A stretch of 64,000 bases of DNA from positions 124,001-188,000 of the forward strand of contig NZ_JAAGWK010000009.1 of the NCBI RefSeq assembly GCF_010685995.1, read 5' to 3'. The notes beneath the pieces are model-generated. The model was not told the origin of the DNA. It saw nothing but the letters and a program-made list of their open reading frames with translations, and did not search any database. Source of the DNA: Goekera deserti. Its GTDB lineage: Bacteria; Actinomycetota; Actinomycetes; Mycobacteriales; Geodermatophilaceae. The position numbers and the translations under genes were made by a program. Below are positions 29,457 through 41,300 of this stretch, in pieces (the first letter of the stretch is position 1; each line of letters begins with the position of its first letter).

Positions 29457-30056
29457 GTGGAGTTCGCTGAGGTGGTGCGTCGCCGGCGCATGGTGCGCGA
29501 CTACGACCCCGATCGCCCGGTGCCCCCTGAGGTGCGCGAGCGGTTGCTGGAGCACGCCGTCCGGGCGCCGTCGGCGGGGTTCAGCCAGGGCTGGGCGTTC
29601 CTGGTGCTGGAGTCGGCCGGGGAGCGGGAGCGGTTCTGGGCGGCGACCACCGACGGTGGCACGCCGGACGGCTGGCTCACCCGGATGCGCCGGGCCCCGC
29701 TGCTGGTCGTGCCGCTGTCGCACAAGGCGGCCTACCTGGACCGGTACGCCGAGGCCGACAAGGGCTGGACCGACCGCGACGAGTCCCGCTGGCCGGTCCC
29801 CTACTGGGACGTCGACACCGGCATGGCCGCCCTGTTGATGCTGCTCACCGCCGTCGACGAGGGTCTGGCCGGGTGCTTCTTCGGGGTGCCGCCGGAGCGG
29901 GTGCCGGCCCTGCGCGCCGCGTTCGGCATCCCGGAGGACCACCGCCCGATCGGTTGCGTCTCGGTGGGCTACGCCGGGGCGGAGGACCGCCGGTCACCCT
30001 CGCTGCGGCGGGGCCGGCGGCCGGTCGAGGAGGTGGTGCACCGGGGGTCGTGGTGA
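29457..30056 (+). CDS. Nitroreductase-family flavoprotein
   Basis: A 199-aa FMN-dependent nitroreductase-fold protein. The N-terminal [15 protein letters not shown] and [21 protein letters not shown] match the family FMN-binding start, and [24 protein letters not shown] is the dimer/flavin helix. The family reduces nitroaromatics, quinones or acts in F420/FMN reactions; substrate unknown. The start is GTG 29457 because GAGGAGG stands eight bases upstream; the 29448 GTG overlaps that site. It is followed by an SDR gene 18 bases on, probably one transcript, within a block inserted between hisA and hisH. Confidence 0.88.
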   Translation: MEFAEVVRRRRMVRDYDPDRPVPPEVRERLLEHAVRAPSAGFSQGWAFLVLESAGERERFWAATTDGGTPDGWLTRMRRAPLLVVPLSHKAAYLDRYAEADKGWTDRDESRWPVPYWDVDTGMAALLMLLTAVDEGLAGCFFGVPPERVPALRAAFGIPEDHRPIGCVSVGYAGAEDRRSPSLRRGRRPVEEVVHRGSW

Positions 30057-30074
30057 CTGGTTGACTGCCGGGCC

Positions 30075-30914
30075 ATGACCACGGAGCCCACCATCACGGA
30101 CACCACGGAGCCCACGACGACGGAGCCCACGACCGGGCTGTCCGGCACCGCCGACGCCGCGAGCAGCGGCCGGGGCGTGCTGGTCACCGGCGCGTCCCGC
30201 GGCATCGGCCGGGCCGTCGCCGCTGCGTTCGCCGCGCGGGGTGACCGGGTCGCGGTGCACTGGGGCAGCTCGCGGGCCGAGGCGGAGCAGGTGCTGGCCG
30301 GGCTGCCCGGTGCCGGGCACGTGCTGGTGCAGGCCGACCTGGCCGACGCCGACCAGGTGGGCCGGATGGTCGACGAGGCCGCCGCGGGGCTCGGCCGGCT
30401 GGACGTGCTGGTGAACAACGCCGGGGTGTTCCTGGCCCACCCGCCGCTGGAGACCGACTACGAGCAGTGGCAGGCGGCGTGGTCCCGCACCCTGGCGGTG
30501 AACCTGCTGGGCGCGGCCCACGCCACGTTCCGCGCCGTGCCGCACCTGGTGGCCGCCGGCGGCGGTGCGGTGGTCAACGTCTCCAGCCGGGGCGCGTTCC
30601 GGGGTGAGCCGAACTGCCCGGCGTACGGCGCGTCCAAGGCCGGCATGAACGCCTTCGCGCAGTCGATGGCCCTGGCGCTGGCACCGCAGGGCATCTCGGT
30701 GACCGCGGTGGCGCCGGGGTTCGTGCAGACCGAGATGGCCCGCGACGTGCTCGACGGCCCGGGCGGGGACGCGGTGCGCGCCCAGTCGCCGTTCGGCCGG
30801 GTCGCCCGGCCCGAGGAGGTCGCCACCGCGGTGCTCTGGCTGGCCTCGCCGGAGGCGCGGTTCTCCAGCGGCACCATCGTGGACGTCAACGGCGCCTCCT
30901 ACCTGCGCAGCTGA
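30075..30914 (+). CDS. Short-chain dehydrogenase/reductase
   Basis: A 279-aa classical SDR. NAD(P) motif TGASRGIG, then NNAG, the catalytic Ser in VNVSSRG, and YGASK (Tyr and Lys of the triad). The C-terminus ELDVNGA-like VDVNGASYLRS is typical of FabG-like reductases. The first 30 residues are a Thr/Glu/Pro repeat (TTEPT, TEPTT) not belonging to the fold, encoded by short tandem repeats. Substrate unknown. It lies behind the nitroreductase gene, so the pair may act on the same compound (inference). Confidence 0.9.
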   Translation: MTTEPTITDTTEPTTTEPTTGLSGTADAASSGRGVLVTGASRGIGRAVAAAFAARGDRVAVHWGSSRAEAEQVLAGLPGAGHVLVQADLADADQVGRMVDEAAAGLGRLDVLVNNAGVFLAHPPLETDYEQWQAAWSRTLAVNLLGAAHATFRAVPHLVAAGGGAVVNVSSRGAFRGEPNCPAYGASKAGMNAFAQSMALALAPQGISVTAVAPGFVQTEMARDVLDGPGGDAVRAQSPFGRVARPEEVATAVLWLASPEARFSSGTIVDVNGASYLRS

Positions 30915-31160
30915 GCCGGGGCCGGTTCCCCGCACGGCGTGGTCGGCGCTCGGTCGTGGCACGACCACGTCCTCGTGGGTGGGATGCTCGGCCCACCCCG
31001 CGCCTTCTCCCCCGGGGACGGCCAGCAGCTGTCCTGCGACTCCCGGGCCAAGCGCCCGGCCCGCTTCGCCTTCTGCGGGCGCACCCGGACCACGACGCAC
31101 CCGGGTCCGCGGGAGCACCCGTCGGACCGGCCCCGGCACACGACCGAGCGACGCCCCTCC

Positions 31161-31182
31161 CGACGTTCCCGCGGGAACGTCG
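31161..31182. repeat. Perfect 22-bp palindrome
   Basis: Half-site CGACGTTCCCG (31161-31171) is mirrored exactly by its complement through 31182, with no loop. It could be an operator for a dimeric regulator or a cruciform. It lies about 190 bases before the ORF at 31374. Confidence 0.9.
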
Positions 31183-31323
31183 CACGTCCCGGACGCGGCC
31201 ACGTCCGGCAGCGGCCGCACACCCCACCTCGTTGCGGGGATGCTGGCGCCCTGCGAGCTGAGACCGATCGCCGTCGGCCGAGCATGTGGACTGGCTCGGG
31301 GGCAACACGGTCATCGAACCGGC

Positions 31324-31358
31324 GCGCCGTGCGCCGTGCGCCGTGCGCCGTGCGCCGT
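31324..31358. repeat. Five tandem copies of GCGCCGT
   Basis: Five perfect 7-bp units directly upstream of the 134-aa ORF, ending 15 bases before its ATG. This is a likely slippage site. Confidence 0.95.
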
Positions 31359-31373
31359 GGCAGGGTCCGCCTG

Positions 31374-31778
31374 ATGGCCATCGACATCGACGCCCTGCTG
31401 CGACGGGTGGTGGGTGACGTCTTCGCTGCCGACGTCCGGGTCGACTACTCGACAGAGAAGGCCCCGCACGAGCACCGCGTCCGGCTCACCGACCCGAGTG
31501 GAACGCGGCATGCGGGACTCCGGGCGTCCTACGAGTGGTTCGAGGCGGTCGTCTTCGACCTGGATGTCTCGACCGCGCTGTACGACTACGACGACGAGGA
31601 GGACGACAAGGAGGCCGTCCTGCGGGCGCTGGCACTCGTCGTCCGTGCCTATCTGGACGGCGAGGGACGCATCGTGCAGAGGCGCGGCCTGCTCCGGTCG
31701 TCCCCCGTGCTGAGGGTCGAGATGCTCGGACGCGAGTGGGAGCTGGGCCGCCGATGGAGCCGGCCGCACTACCCCTAG
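31374..31778 (+). CDS. Hypothetical acidic protein, unrecognised
   Basis: A 134-aa protein I do not recognise. It reads like a real small globular protein: an N-terminal helix (IDIDALLRRVVGDVF), alternating strands (VRLTDPSGTRHAGLRASYEWFEAVVFDLDV), a very acidic loop YDYDDEEDDKE, a helix VLRALALVVRAYLDG, and a basic C-terminal strand region ending RRWSRPHYP. Codon use seems less GC-biased than its neighbours (for example TCG, GCT, ACA and TAT codons), suggesting transfer. No ribosome-binding site or clear -10 is seen. ATG 31374 is chosen because upstream sequence lacks coding character. Confidence 0.55.
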   Translation: MAIDIDALLRRVVGDVFAADVRVDYSTEKAPHEHRVRLTDPSGTRHAGLRASYEWFEAVVFDLDVSTALYDYDDEEDDKEAVLRALALVVRAYLDGEGRIVQRRGLLRSSPVLRVEMLGREWELGRRWSRPHYP

Positions 31779-31865
31779 AAGCCTCTGCCCCGTGAGCGCC
31801 GGTCGTCCTCCCGGGCCTTGGTGGTCCGCTCCTGGCGCAGCATCGGCAGCCTCGCGGCCCCGCAG

Positions 31866-32495
31866 TCAGACCGTGGCGAGCCAGTTGGTGAGCAGCTGCG
31901 CGCCGGCGTCCCCGGACTTCTCCGGGTGGAACTGGGTCGCCGACAGCGGGCCGTTCTCCACGGCGGCGACGAACCGGTCGCCGTGTTCGGCCCAGGTGAC
32001 CTTCGGCGGCTGCAGCCGGCCGCCGTCGGGCTGCAGGGGGAACTCGCGCACGCCGTAGGAGTGCACGAAGTAGAACCGCTGGTCGGCGAGACCGGCGAAC
32101 AGCCGAGTGCCGTCAGCCGGCTGCACGGTGTTCCAACCCATGTGCGGCAGCACGGGTGCCTTCAGCTGCTCGACGACGCCGGGCCACTCACCGCAGCCCT
32201 CCGCGTCCTGGCCGTGCTCGACGCCGCGCTCGAAGAGCACCTGCATGCCGACGCAGATGCCCAGCACCGGGCGACCGCCGGCCAGCCGCCGGCCGATCAC
32301 CTGCGGCCCGTCGGCCTCCCGCAACCCGGCCATGCAGGCGGCGAACGCTCCCACGCCGGGGACGACGAGCCCGTCGGCCTCCAGGGCGGCGTGCGGGTCC
32401 CCGGTGACGGTCACGTCGGCACCGACCCGGGCCAGTGCCCGCTCGGCGGAACGCAGGTTGCCCGACCCGTAGTCGAGCACGACGACCTTCTTCAC
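31866..32495 (-). CDS. hisH: Imidazole glycerol phosphate synthase subunit HisH
   Basis: A 209-aa class-I glutaminase feeding ammonia to HisF. The nucleophile is in GICVGMQ, and the His-Glu pair in TQFHPEKSG. The N-terminus [13 protein letters not shown] is standard. GTG 32495 is chosen because TAGCGT lies exactly seven bases upstream and the protein begins at the usual place; GTG 32513 is possible. It follows the nucleotidyltransferase gene but apparently has its own promoter. Its partner hisF is 4 kb away, beyond an inserted block. Confidence 0.95.
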   Translation of the reverse strand: MKKVVVLDYGSGNLRSAERALARVGADVTVTGDPHAALEADGLVVPGVGAFAACMAGLREADGPQVIGRRLAGGRPVLGICVGMQVLFERGVEHGQDAEGCGEWPGVVEQLKAPVLPHMGWNTVQPADGTRLFAGLADQRFYFVHSYGVREFPLQPDGGRLQPPKVTWAEHGDRFVAAVENGPLSATQFHPEKSGDAGAQLLTNWLATV

Positions 32496-32502
32496 GGCTG
32501 CC

Positions 32503-32508
32503 ACGCTA
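32503..32508 (-). promoter_or_regulatory. Putative leaderless -10 element of hisH
   Basis: TAGCGT, spacer GGCAGCC (7 bases), then GTG 32495. Confidence 0.5.
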
Positions 32509-32548
32509 CCCACCAGCGGCAGCGACCGCGGACCTGTTCCCCGTCGTG

Positions 32549-32672
32549 CGCCGGCTCTCAGCCGGGGGCACGCCGTACAGCCACGACAGCACCGTCAGCT
32601 CCGGCCACCGCGCCGGCCCTCAGCCGGGCACGCCGTCCGGCCAGGGCAGCACGGTCAGCTCCGGCCACTGGG
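32549..32672. repeat. Direct duplication of about 62 bp at the 3' end of the nucleotidyltransferase gene
   Basis: 32549-32610 and 32611-32672 are diverged copies sharing CTCAGCCGG, GCACGCCGT and GTCAGCTCCGGCCAC. The second copy encodes the real C-terminus and stop of the nucleotidyltransferase; the first is outside the gene. Confidence 0.85.
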
Positions 32673-33201
32673 CCTGCCAGCGGGCCGCCTTCGCCTCGTA
32701 CACCGCTCGCGGCGCCAGCCGCGGGTTCGGCCGCACCACCAGGTCGAACAGGTCGCCGAACCCGTGCGGGGCGTACACCCGGGGCCGGCCGCCCGCGACC
32801 GTCACCCCGACGCAGCAGCACACCGCCGCGAAGTGGTCGATGGCGTCCGCGCAGTCCCGGAACGGCGGCGCCGGGCGGCCGAAGTGCTCGGCGTACCAGA
32901 GGTGCACCCGGGCCTCGTTGCGGATCTCCACCGGCACCCCGACGTCGGCGAACAGCGCCGCACCACGGCGGATGACGGCGTCTTCGGCGTCCCAGGAGGT
33001 GTCGGGGTCGAAGTAGAAGAGGTCGGCGTCCCGGATGCCGGTGCCCGGCGCGCGGCCGGTCAGCCCGTTCCACACCGACTGGACCAGCACGCCTGCGGTC
33101 AGCCACCAGTCCTGCACGCCCAGCTCCGGGGCCCGGTCCAGGACGGCTGCCACGTCCGGGGCGGCCAGGACCAGGTCCAGGAACCGTTGCTCGTCGCTCA
33201 C
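32620..33201 (-). CDS. Nucleotidyltransferase-family protein (DUF925-like)
   Basis: A 193-aa protein resembling the YjfP/DUF925 group of predicted nucleotidyltransferases: WWLTAGVLVQSVWNGLTG, IRDADLFYFDPDTSWDAEDAVI (acidic pair DAD), VEIRNEARVHLWYAEHFG and a Cys-rich ATTCCCVGV-like stretch (VCCCVGV). Substrate unknown. GTG 33201 overlaps the stop of the 58-aa membrane protein gene by four bases, so it is translated within the his operon. Its 3' end has been duplicated in tandem. It appears to be a hitch-hiker in the operon rather than a histidine enzyme. Confidence 0.75.
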   Translation of the reverse strand: MSDEQRFLDLVLAAPDVAAVLDRAPELGVQDWWLTAGVLVQSVWNGLTGRAPGTGIRDADLFYFDPDTSWDAEDAVIRRGAALFADVGVPVEIRNEARVHLWYAEHFGRPAPPFRDCADAIDHFAAVCCCVGVTVAGGRPRVYAPHGFGDLFDLVVRPNPRLAPRAVYEAKAARWQAQWPELTVLPWPDGVPG

Positions 33202-33374
33202 ACCTGGTAGAGGATCCCGGCCGCGACGGCGAGCCCGGCGGCGACGAGCAGGACGACGGTGAACAGCACCTGCGGGGTGGTACGGCCCTTCACGTCGTGG
33301 TCGGCCTGCCAGATGCTCCACGCGCCGCCCAGCAGGAACAGGCCCAGGGCGGTGAGCGCGATGCCGAAGCTCAC
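33198..33374 (-). CDS. 58-aa two-helix membrane protein in the his operon
   Basis: A small ORF starting GTG 33374, directly against the hisB stop at 33375, and ending in a 4-base overlap with the next gene. Translation gives VSFGIALTALGLFLLGGAW as helix 1, a polar loop SIWQADHDVKGRTTPQ, then VLFTVVLLVAAGLAVAAGI as helix 2, ending LYQV. The exact packing between two genes and the two clean membrane helices argue that it is real. From memory, small membrane proteins are found between hisB and hisH in other actinobacteria; function unknown. Confidence 0.82.
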   Translation of the reverse strand: MSFGIALTALGLFLLGGAWSIWQADHDVKGRTTPQVLFTVVLLVAAGLAVAAGILYQV

Positions 33375-36404
<3,030 letters not shown>

Positions 36405-36503
36405 GGGCCACCTCCGGCGGTCGTCAGGGGAGGGTCCAGCGTAACCAGCACCCGCCCGCCGGACCGACGGCGCCGATCACCACCGCCGGGGCCCTGGTCT
36501 GCG

Positions 36504-36509
36504 TAGGCT
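36504..36509 (+). promoter_or_regulatory. Putative leaderless -10 element of LON-domain gene
   Basis: TAGGCT, spacer GCGGCTC (7 bases), then GTG 36517. It is identical in arrangement to the pdtaR start. Confidence 0.5.
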
Positions 36510-36516
36510 GCGGCTC

Positions 36517-37410
36517 GTGGGCGATCTGATCCCGCTGTTCCCGCTGGGGTCGCCCCTCTTCCCCGGCGTGGTGCTGCCGCTGCAGGTGTTCGAGCCCCGC
36601 TACCGCCGGCTCGTCGCCGACCTGGTGGCGCTGCCCGCGGGCAGCGACCGCCGGTTCTTCGGCGTGGTCGCGATCCGGCAGGGCTGGGAGGTCGAGCGGG
36701 TCGCCCCCGCCGAGGCCCTGTTCGACATCGGCACCACCGCCCTGCTGCGCGCGGTCACCCCGCAGCCCGACGGCGGGTTCCGGATCGTCACCGTCGGCGG
36801 TGACCGGTTCCGGCTGCTGGACGTGCACGTGGCGGACGACCCGCCCTACCTGCAGGCCGACGTGGAGTGGCTGGCCGACGAGGAGGCAGCGGAGGAGGCC
36901 GCCGGGGACTCCGAGGGCCTGCAGGCGCCCGCGGTGCCCGGTGGCGACCCGGAGGGCAGCGAGAGCGCGGAGGTGGCGCGCTCGGTGGCCCGCGGCTCGA
37001 TGGGCCTGCTGGCCCGCAACGTCCGGGACCTCTTCGCCCGCTACGCCACCGAGGTGGCGCTGCTGCAGGGCGGGGTGCTCGACGAGTCCGACGTCGACCC
37101 GACCCTCGACGCGGCGCTGGCGCCGGGCGCGCAGCTCGGGCTGGACGGCGAGGACGGCCCGGGGCTGGACCCGGAGACCGCGGCGCTGCTGCGCCAGGTC
37201 AGCCACGACGCGCGCGGCCTGTCCTACCTGGTCGCCTCGGCCGCGCTGCTGACCACCGAGGACCGGCAGGCGCTGCTCGCCGAGTCCGCCACCCGGCGCC
37301 GGCTGGCCAGCGAGGTCCGGCTGCTGCGCCGGGAGCTGATGCTGCTGCGCGAGCTCGGTGCGGTGCCGGTGCCGCTGCACCAGTTCGCCGGGCCGCTGAC
37401 CCCCAACTGA
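36517..37410 (+). CDS. LON peptidase substrate-binding-domain protein
   Basis: A 297-aa protein consisting of a Lon N-terminal (substrate-binding) domain without ATPase or protease parts. It starts IPLFPLGSPLFPGVVLPLQVFEPRYR, the family hallmark, followed by VTVGGDRFRLLD. An acidic insertion of about 35 residues (EEAAEEAAGDSEG and on) separates it from the helical second half, which ends LRRELMLLRELGAVPVPL. Family members have no proven function; they may act in protein quality control or, in related proteins, with cereblon-like folds. Leaderless GTG start. Convergent with the next gene. Confidence 0.9.
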   Translation: MGDLIPLFPLGSPLFPGVVLPLQVFEPRYRRLVADLVALPAGSDRRFFGVVAIRQGWEVERVAPAEALFDIGTTALLRAVTPQPDGGFRIVTVGGDRFRLLDVHVADDPPYLQADVEWLADEEAAEEAAGDSEGLQAPAVPGGDPEGSESAEVARSVARGSMGLLARNVRDLFARYATEVALLQGGVLDESDVDPTLDAALAPGAQLGLDGEDGPGLDPETAALLRQVSHDARGLSYLVASAALLTTEDRQALLAESATRRRLASEVRLLRRELMLLRELGAVPVPLHQFAGPLTPN

Positions 37411-37543
37411 CGGACCCGTCCTCCTCACCCCGCGCAGGCTGGGGACGGTGCCTGGGCGGGATCCTGCGCGCGGGCCGTTCCCGTGCCGGGACGCACCACC
37501 GCGCCGGGTGGGTACATCCCGGCATGGGCGCGGCCCGATCGCC

Positions 37544-38347
37544 TCAGGCCTGGGTGCCGCTGCCCGGGCGCGGGGTGTCCAGGCCGGAGCCGGTGGCCGG
37601 GTCCGGCCTGAGCGGCGGGACGTCTGCGGCGGTGGCGTCGGCACGGGCGGCGGCGCCGTCGTGGGCGCTGTGGGGGGCGTCGGCCGGATCGGCGTCGGGC
37701 CAGTCGTCGCGGTCCAGGTCGTCGTGGGCGGCGAACACGGTGCACAGCAGGTAGACCAGCACCGCCAGGAACGGGCCGATGGCCAGCGCCGCGATCGCGT
37801 TCAGCTCCAGTGCCGTGGTGACCCGCCGGCCGACGTCGACCAGCTCCTCGGGGCTGGGCCCGGCGCCGAGCCGCTCCCCCACCTGCCAGGCGACGACGGA
37901 CGCCGCGACCATGCCCAGCGCCAGGGCGACCAGCACCGGGACGCCGCGGTGCCGGCGCAGCGCCCAGGTCGCGGCCCCGGCGAGCAGGCCCAGGCCGGCG
38001 AGCACGAACAGGTAGACGCTGTCGTCGCCGGCCAGCAGCTCGCTGGACACGTCGCCGATCGCGACCGGCCCGGTGTCGGTGATCCGGAAGTCGGCCCGCG
38101 GGGCCCACCACAGCCACAGCAGGCCGGCCGGCCCGCCGAGCACGGCCAGCACCAGGACGACACCCGCGGCGGTGCGCAGGTCGCCCCGGGCACCGCGCAG
38201 CCCGTCCCAGCGGGCCGAACGCACAGCGGGCACGGGCGACGGTCCACCCGGGTCACGATCCGGCGGCGGCAGGTACGGGGCACCGTGGGCCGGCGGCCCG
38301 CCCGGGACCGCGGGGCCCGGCGGCCCGCCCGGGGCGGCCGGCGTCAC
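37544..38347 (-). CDS. Proline-rich four-helix membrane protein, unknown function
   Basis: A 267-aa protein overlapping the dnaE1 stop by four bases (GTGA). Residues 1-55 are Pro/Gly-rich (GGPPGPAVPGGPPAHGAPY). Four membrane segments follow: AAGVVLVLAVLGG..WLWWAP, YLFVLAGLGLLAGAATWAL, VPVLVALALGMVAASVVAW and AIAALAIGPFLAVLVYLLC. The tail is Asp/Ala/Pro-rich. The layout resembles DUF2567-type actinobacterial membrane proteins, but I am not sure of the family. Translational coupling to the replicative polymerase is probably positional rather than functional. Confidence 0.72.
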   Translation of the reverse strand: MTPAAPGGPPGPAVPGGPPAHGAPYLPPPDRDPGGPSPVPAVRSARWDGLRGARGDLRTAAGVVLVLAVLGGPAGLLWLWWAPRADFRITDTGPVAIGDVSSELLAGDDSVYLFVLAGLGLLAGAATWALRRHRGVPVLVALALGMVAASVVAWQVGERLGAGPSPEELVDVGRRVTTALELNAIAALAIGPFLAVLVYLLCTVFAAHDDLDRDDWPDADPADAPHSAHDGAAARADATAADVPPLRPDPATGSGLDTPRPGSGTQA

Positions 38348-41300
38348 AGCAGCGCCACCGAGGTCGGCCCGAGCAACGCCTTGATGTCGCCCATCAGGGC
38401 GGTGCTGGGCCGTACCCGCAGCCCCTGGTCCAGCCGCAGGACCGTCTCCCGGCCCCCGTTGATCAGCTTGAGCTGCACCTCGGTGGTGCCCGGGTGGCTG
38501 CCCAGCACCTCGCGCAGCCGCTCCACAACCGGCGGCGTGCACCGGGAGGCCGGCATCGACACCAGCACCGGGCCGCGCGGGCCCTCGGTCAGCTCGGGCA
38601 CGTACACCTCGGAGGCGAACAGCGAGGGCGTGTCGTCCCGGCGGCTGATCCGGCCCTTGACCACCACGATCGCGTCGCGGACCACCTTGTCCTGCACCTG
38701 CGCCCAGGTCTTGGGGAAGAACAGCACCTCGATGCCGGCCTCGAGGTCCTCCACCGTGGCGATCGCCCAGGGCGCGCCCTGCTTGTTGGTGCGCGGGGCC
38801 ACGGCGGTGAGGATGCCGGCGATGGTCACGTTGGCGCCGTCCTCCACGCCGCCGGAGATGATCTCGGCCAGCGCGGTGTCGGCGTGCGAGGTGAGCACGT
38901 GCTCCACGCCGAACAGCGGGTGGTCGGAGACGTAGAGGCCGAGCATGTCCCGCTCGAAGACCAGCCGCTCGGACTTCGACCAGTCGGCGGTGGGGATCGG
39001 GATGTCCAGCGCGGCGCTGAGCGGGTCGGCCACCCCGGAGTCCTCGCCGAAGCTGCCGAACAGGTCGAACTGGCCCTCGGCCTCCTTGCGCTTGAGGCCC
39101 ATCGCGGAGTCGACCGCCTGCACGTGGATGGCGGCGATGCCCTGCCGGGAGTGGCCCAGGGAGTCGAAGGCGCCCGCCTTGGCCAGGGACTCGATGACCT
39201 TCTTGTTGCAGGCGACGGTGTCGATCTTGCGCATGAAGTCGGCGAAGTCCTTGTACGGGCCCTTCTCCTCCCGGGCGCGCACGATCGAGTCCACGACGTT
39301 GTGCCCCACGTTGCGCACCGACGCCAGGCCGAAGCGGATGTCGGTGCCGACGGCGGTGAAGTCCCAGGAGGACTCGTTGACGTCGGGCGGGAGCACCTTG
39401 ATGCCCATCCGCCGGCACTCGGCCAGGTACACCGGCCGGCGGTCCTTGTCGTCGCCGACGCTGGTGAGCAGGCCGGCCATGTACTCGGCCGGGTAGTTGG
39501 CCTTGAGGTAGGCCGTCCAGTAGGAGATCAGCCCGTAGGCGGCCGAGTGCGCCTTGTTGAACGCGTAGTCGGCGAAGGGGACGAGGATGTCCCAGAGGGT
39601 CTTGACCGCCGCCGCGGAGTAGCCGTTGGCCTTCATGCCGGCCTCGAAGCCCACGTACTCGGCGTCCAGCACGGACTTCTTCTTCTTGCCCATCGCCCGG
39701 CGCAGCAGGTCGGCCTTGCCGAGTGAGTACCCGGCGACCTTCTGCGCGATCGCCATGACCTGCTCCTGGTAGACGATCAGGCCGTAGGTCTGGCCCAGGA
39801 TCTCCTCCAGAGCCTCGGCCAGCTCCGGGTGGATCGGGGTGATCTCCTGCTGGCCGTTCTTGCGCAGCGCGTAGTTGGTGTGCGAGTTGGCGCCCATCGG
39901 ACCGGGCCGGTAGAGCGCACCGACGGCGGAGATGTCCTCGAAGTTGTCCGGGCGCATCAGCCGCAGCAGCGAGCGCATCGGGCCGCCGTCGAACTGGAAG
40001 ACCCCGAGCGTCTCGCCGCGGGCCAGCAGGGCGTAGGTGGCCGGGTCGGTGAGGTCCTTGCTGAGCTCGTCGAGGTCGATCGGCTCCTTGCCGTTGGCCA
40101 CGATGTTGCGCAGCGCGTCGTCGAGCACGGTGAGGTTGCGCAGGCCCAGGAAGTCCATCTTGAGCAGGCCGAGCGTCTCGCAGGTCGGGTAGTCGAACTG
40201 CGTGATCACCGCGCCGTCGGACTCCCGGCGCATGATCGGCACGCTGTCGATCAGCGGGTACCGGCCGATGATCACCCCGGCGGCGTGCACGCCCCACTGG
40301 CGCTTCAGGCCCTCGAGCTTGCGGGCCTGGTCGATCACCTCGGCGGCACCCGGGTCGGACTCGTAGCGGGCCCGGAACTCCGAGGCCTCCTTGTAGCGCT
40401 CGTGACTCGGGTCGAAGATCCCCGACAGCGGGATGTCCTTGCCCATCACGCCCGGCGGCATCAGCTTGGTCAGCTCGTCGCCCACGGAGTAGGGCCGGTC
40501 GAGCACGCGGGCGGCGTCCTTGACCGCGGCCTTGGCCTTGATCGTCCCGTAGGTGACGATCTGGCTGACCCGCTCCTCGCCGTACTTCTCCGAGACGTAG
40601 CGGATGACCTCACCGCGCCGGCGCTCGTCGAAGTCGATGTCGACGTCGGGCATGGAGACGCGCTCGGGGTTGAGGAACCGCTCGAAGATCAGCCCGTGCG
40701 CCAGCGGGTCGAGGTCGGTGATGCCCATGGCGTAGGCGGCCAGCGAGCCCGCGGCCGAGCCACGGCCCGGGCCGACCCGGATGCCCTGGTCCTTGGCCCA
40801 GTTGATGAAGTCGGCGACCACGAGGAAGTACCCCGGGAAGCCCATCTGGACGATGATCGAGACTTCGTAGTCGGCCTGCTTGCGCACGTGGTCGGGGATC
40901 GTCCCGCCCGGCCAGCGCTTGTGCAGCCCGCGCTCGACCTCCTTGACGAACCAGGAGGTCTCGTCCTCGCCCTCCGGCAGCGGGAAGCGGGGCATCAGGT
41001 CCGCGCCCTCGGTGAAGCCCACCTCGCACTGCTCGGCGACCAGCAGCGTGTTGTCGCAGGCCTCGGGGTGGTCGGGGAACAGCGCGCGCATCTCGGCGGC
41101 GCTCTTCAGGTAGTAGCCGTCGCCGTTGAACTTGAAGCGGTTGGGCTCGTTGAGCCGGGAGCCGGTCTGGATGCACAGCAGGGCGTCGTGCGCCGCGGCG
41201 TCCTCGCGGTGGGTGTAGTGCAGGTCGTTGGTGGCCAGCAGCGGGATGCCCAGGTCGCGGGCGATCTCCAGCAGCGCGGGCTTGGTCTTCTTCTCGATCG

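Larger units (their letters stand above)
30915..31373. other. Noncoding accessory stretch with palindrome and tandem repeat
   Basis: This gap of about 460 bases has no convincing gene on either strand; every open frame is Arg/Pro-rich without codon bias. It contains a perfect 22-bp palindrome, a smaller inverted repeat CGGACG/CGTCCG near 31195-31215, and a 7-bp tandem repeat just before the next ORF. It may be remnant or regulatory DNA. Confidence 0.5.

Noticed and set aside
30939-31373. Upstream extension of the 134-aa ORF into a 279-codon frame
   Set aside because: The added 145 residues are Arg/Pro/Thr-rich, pass through the palindrome and the GCGCCGT repeat, and lack coding character.
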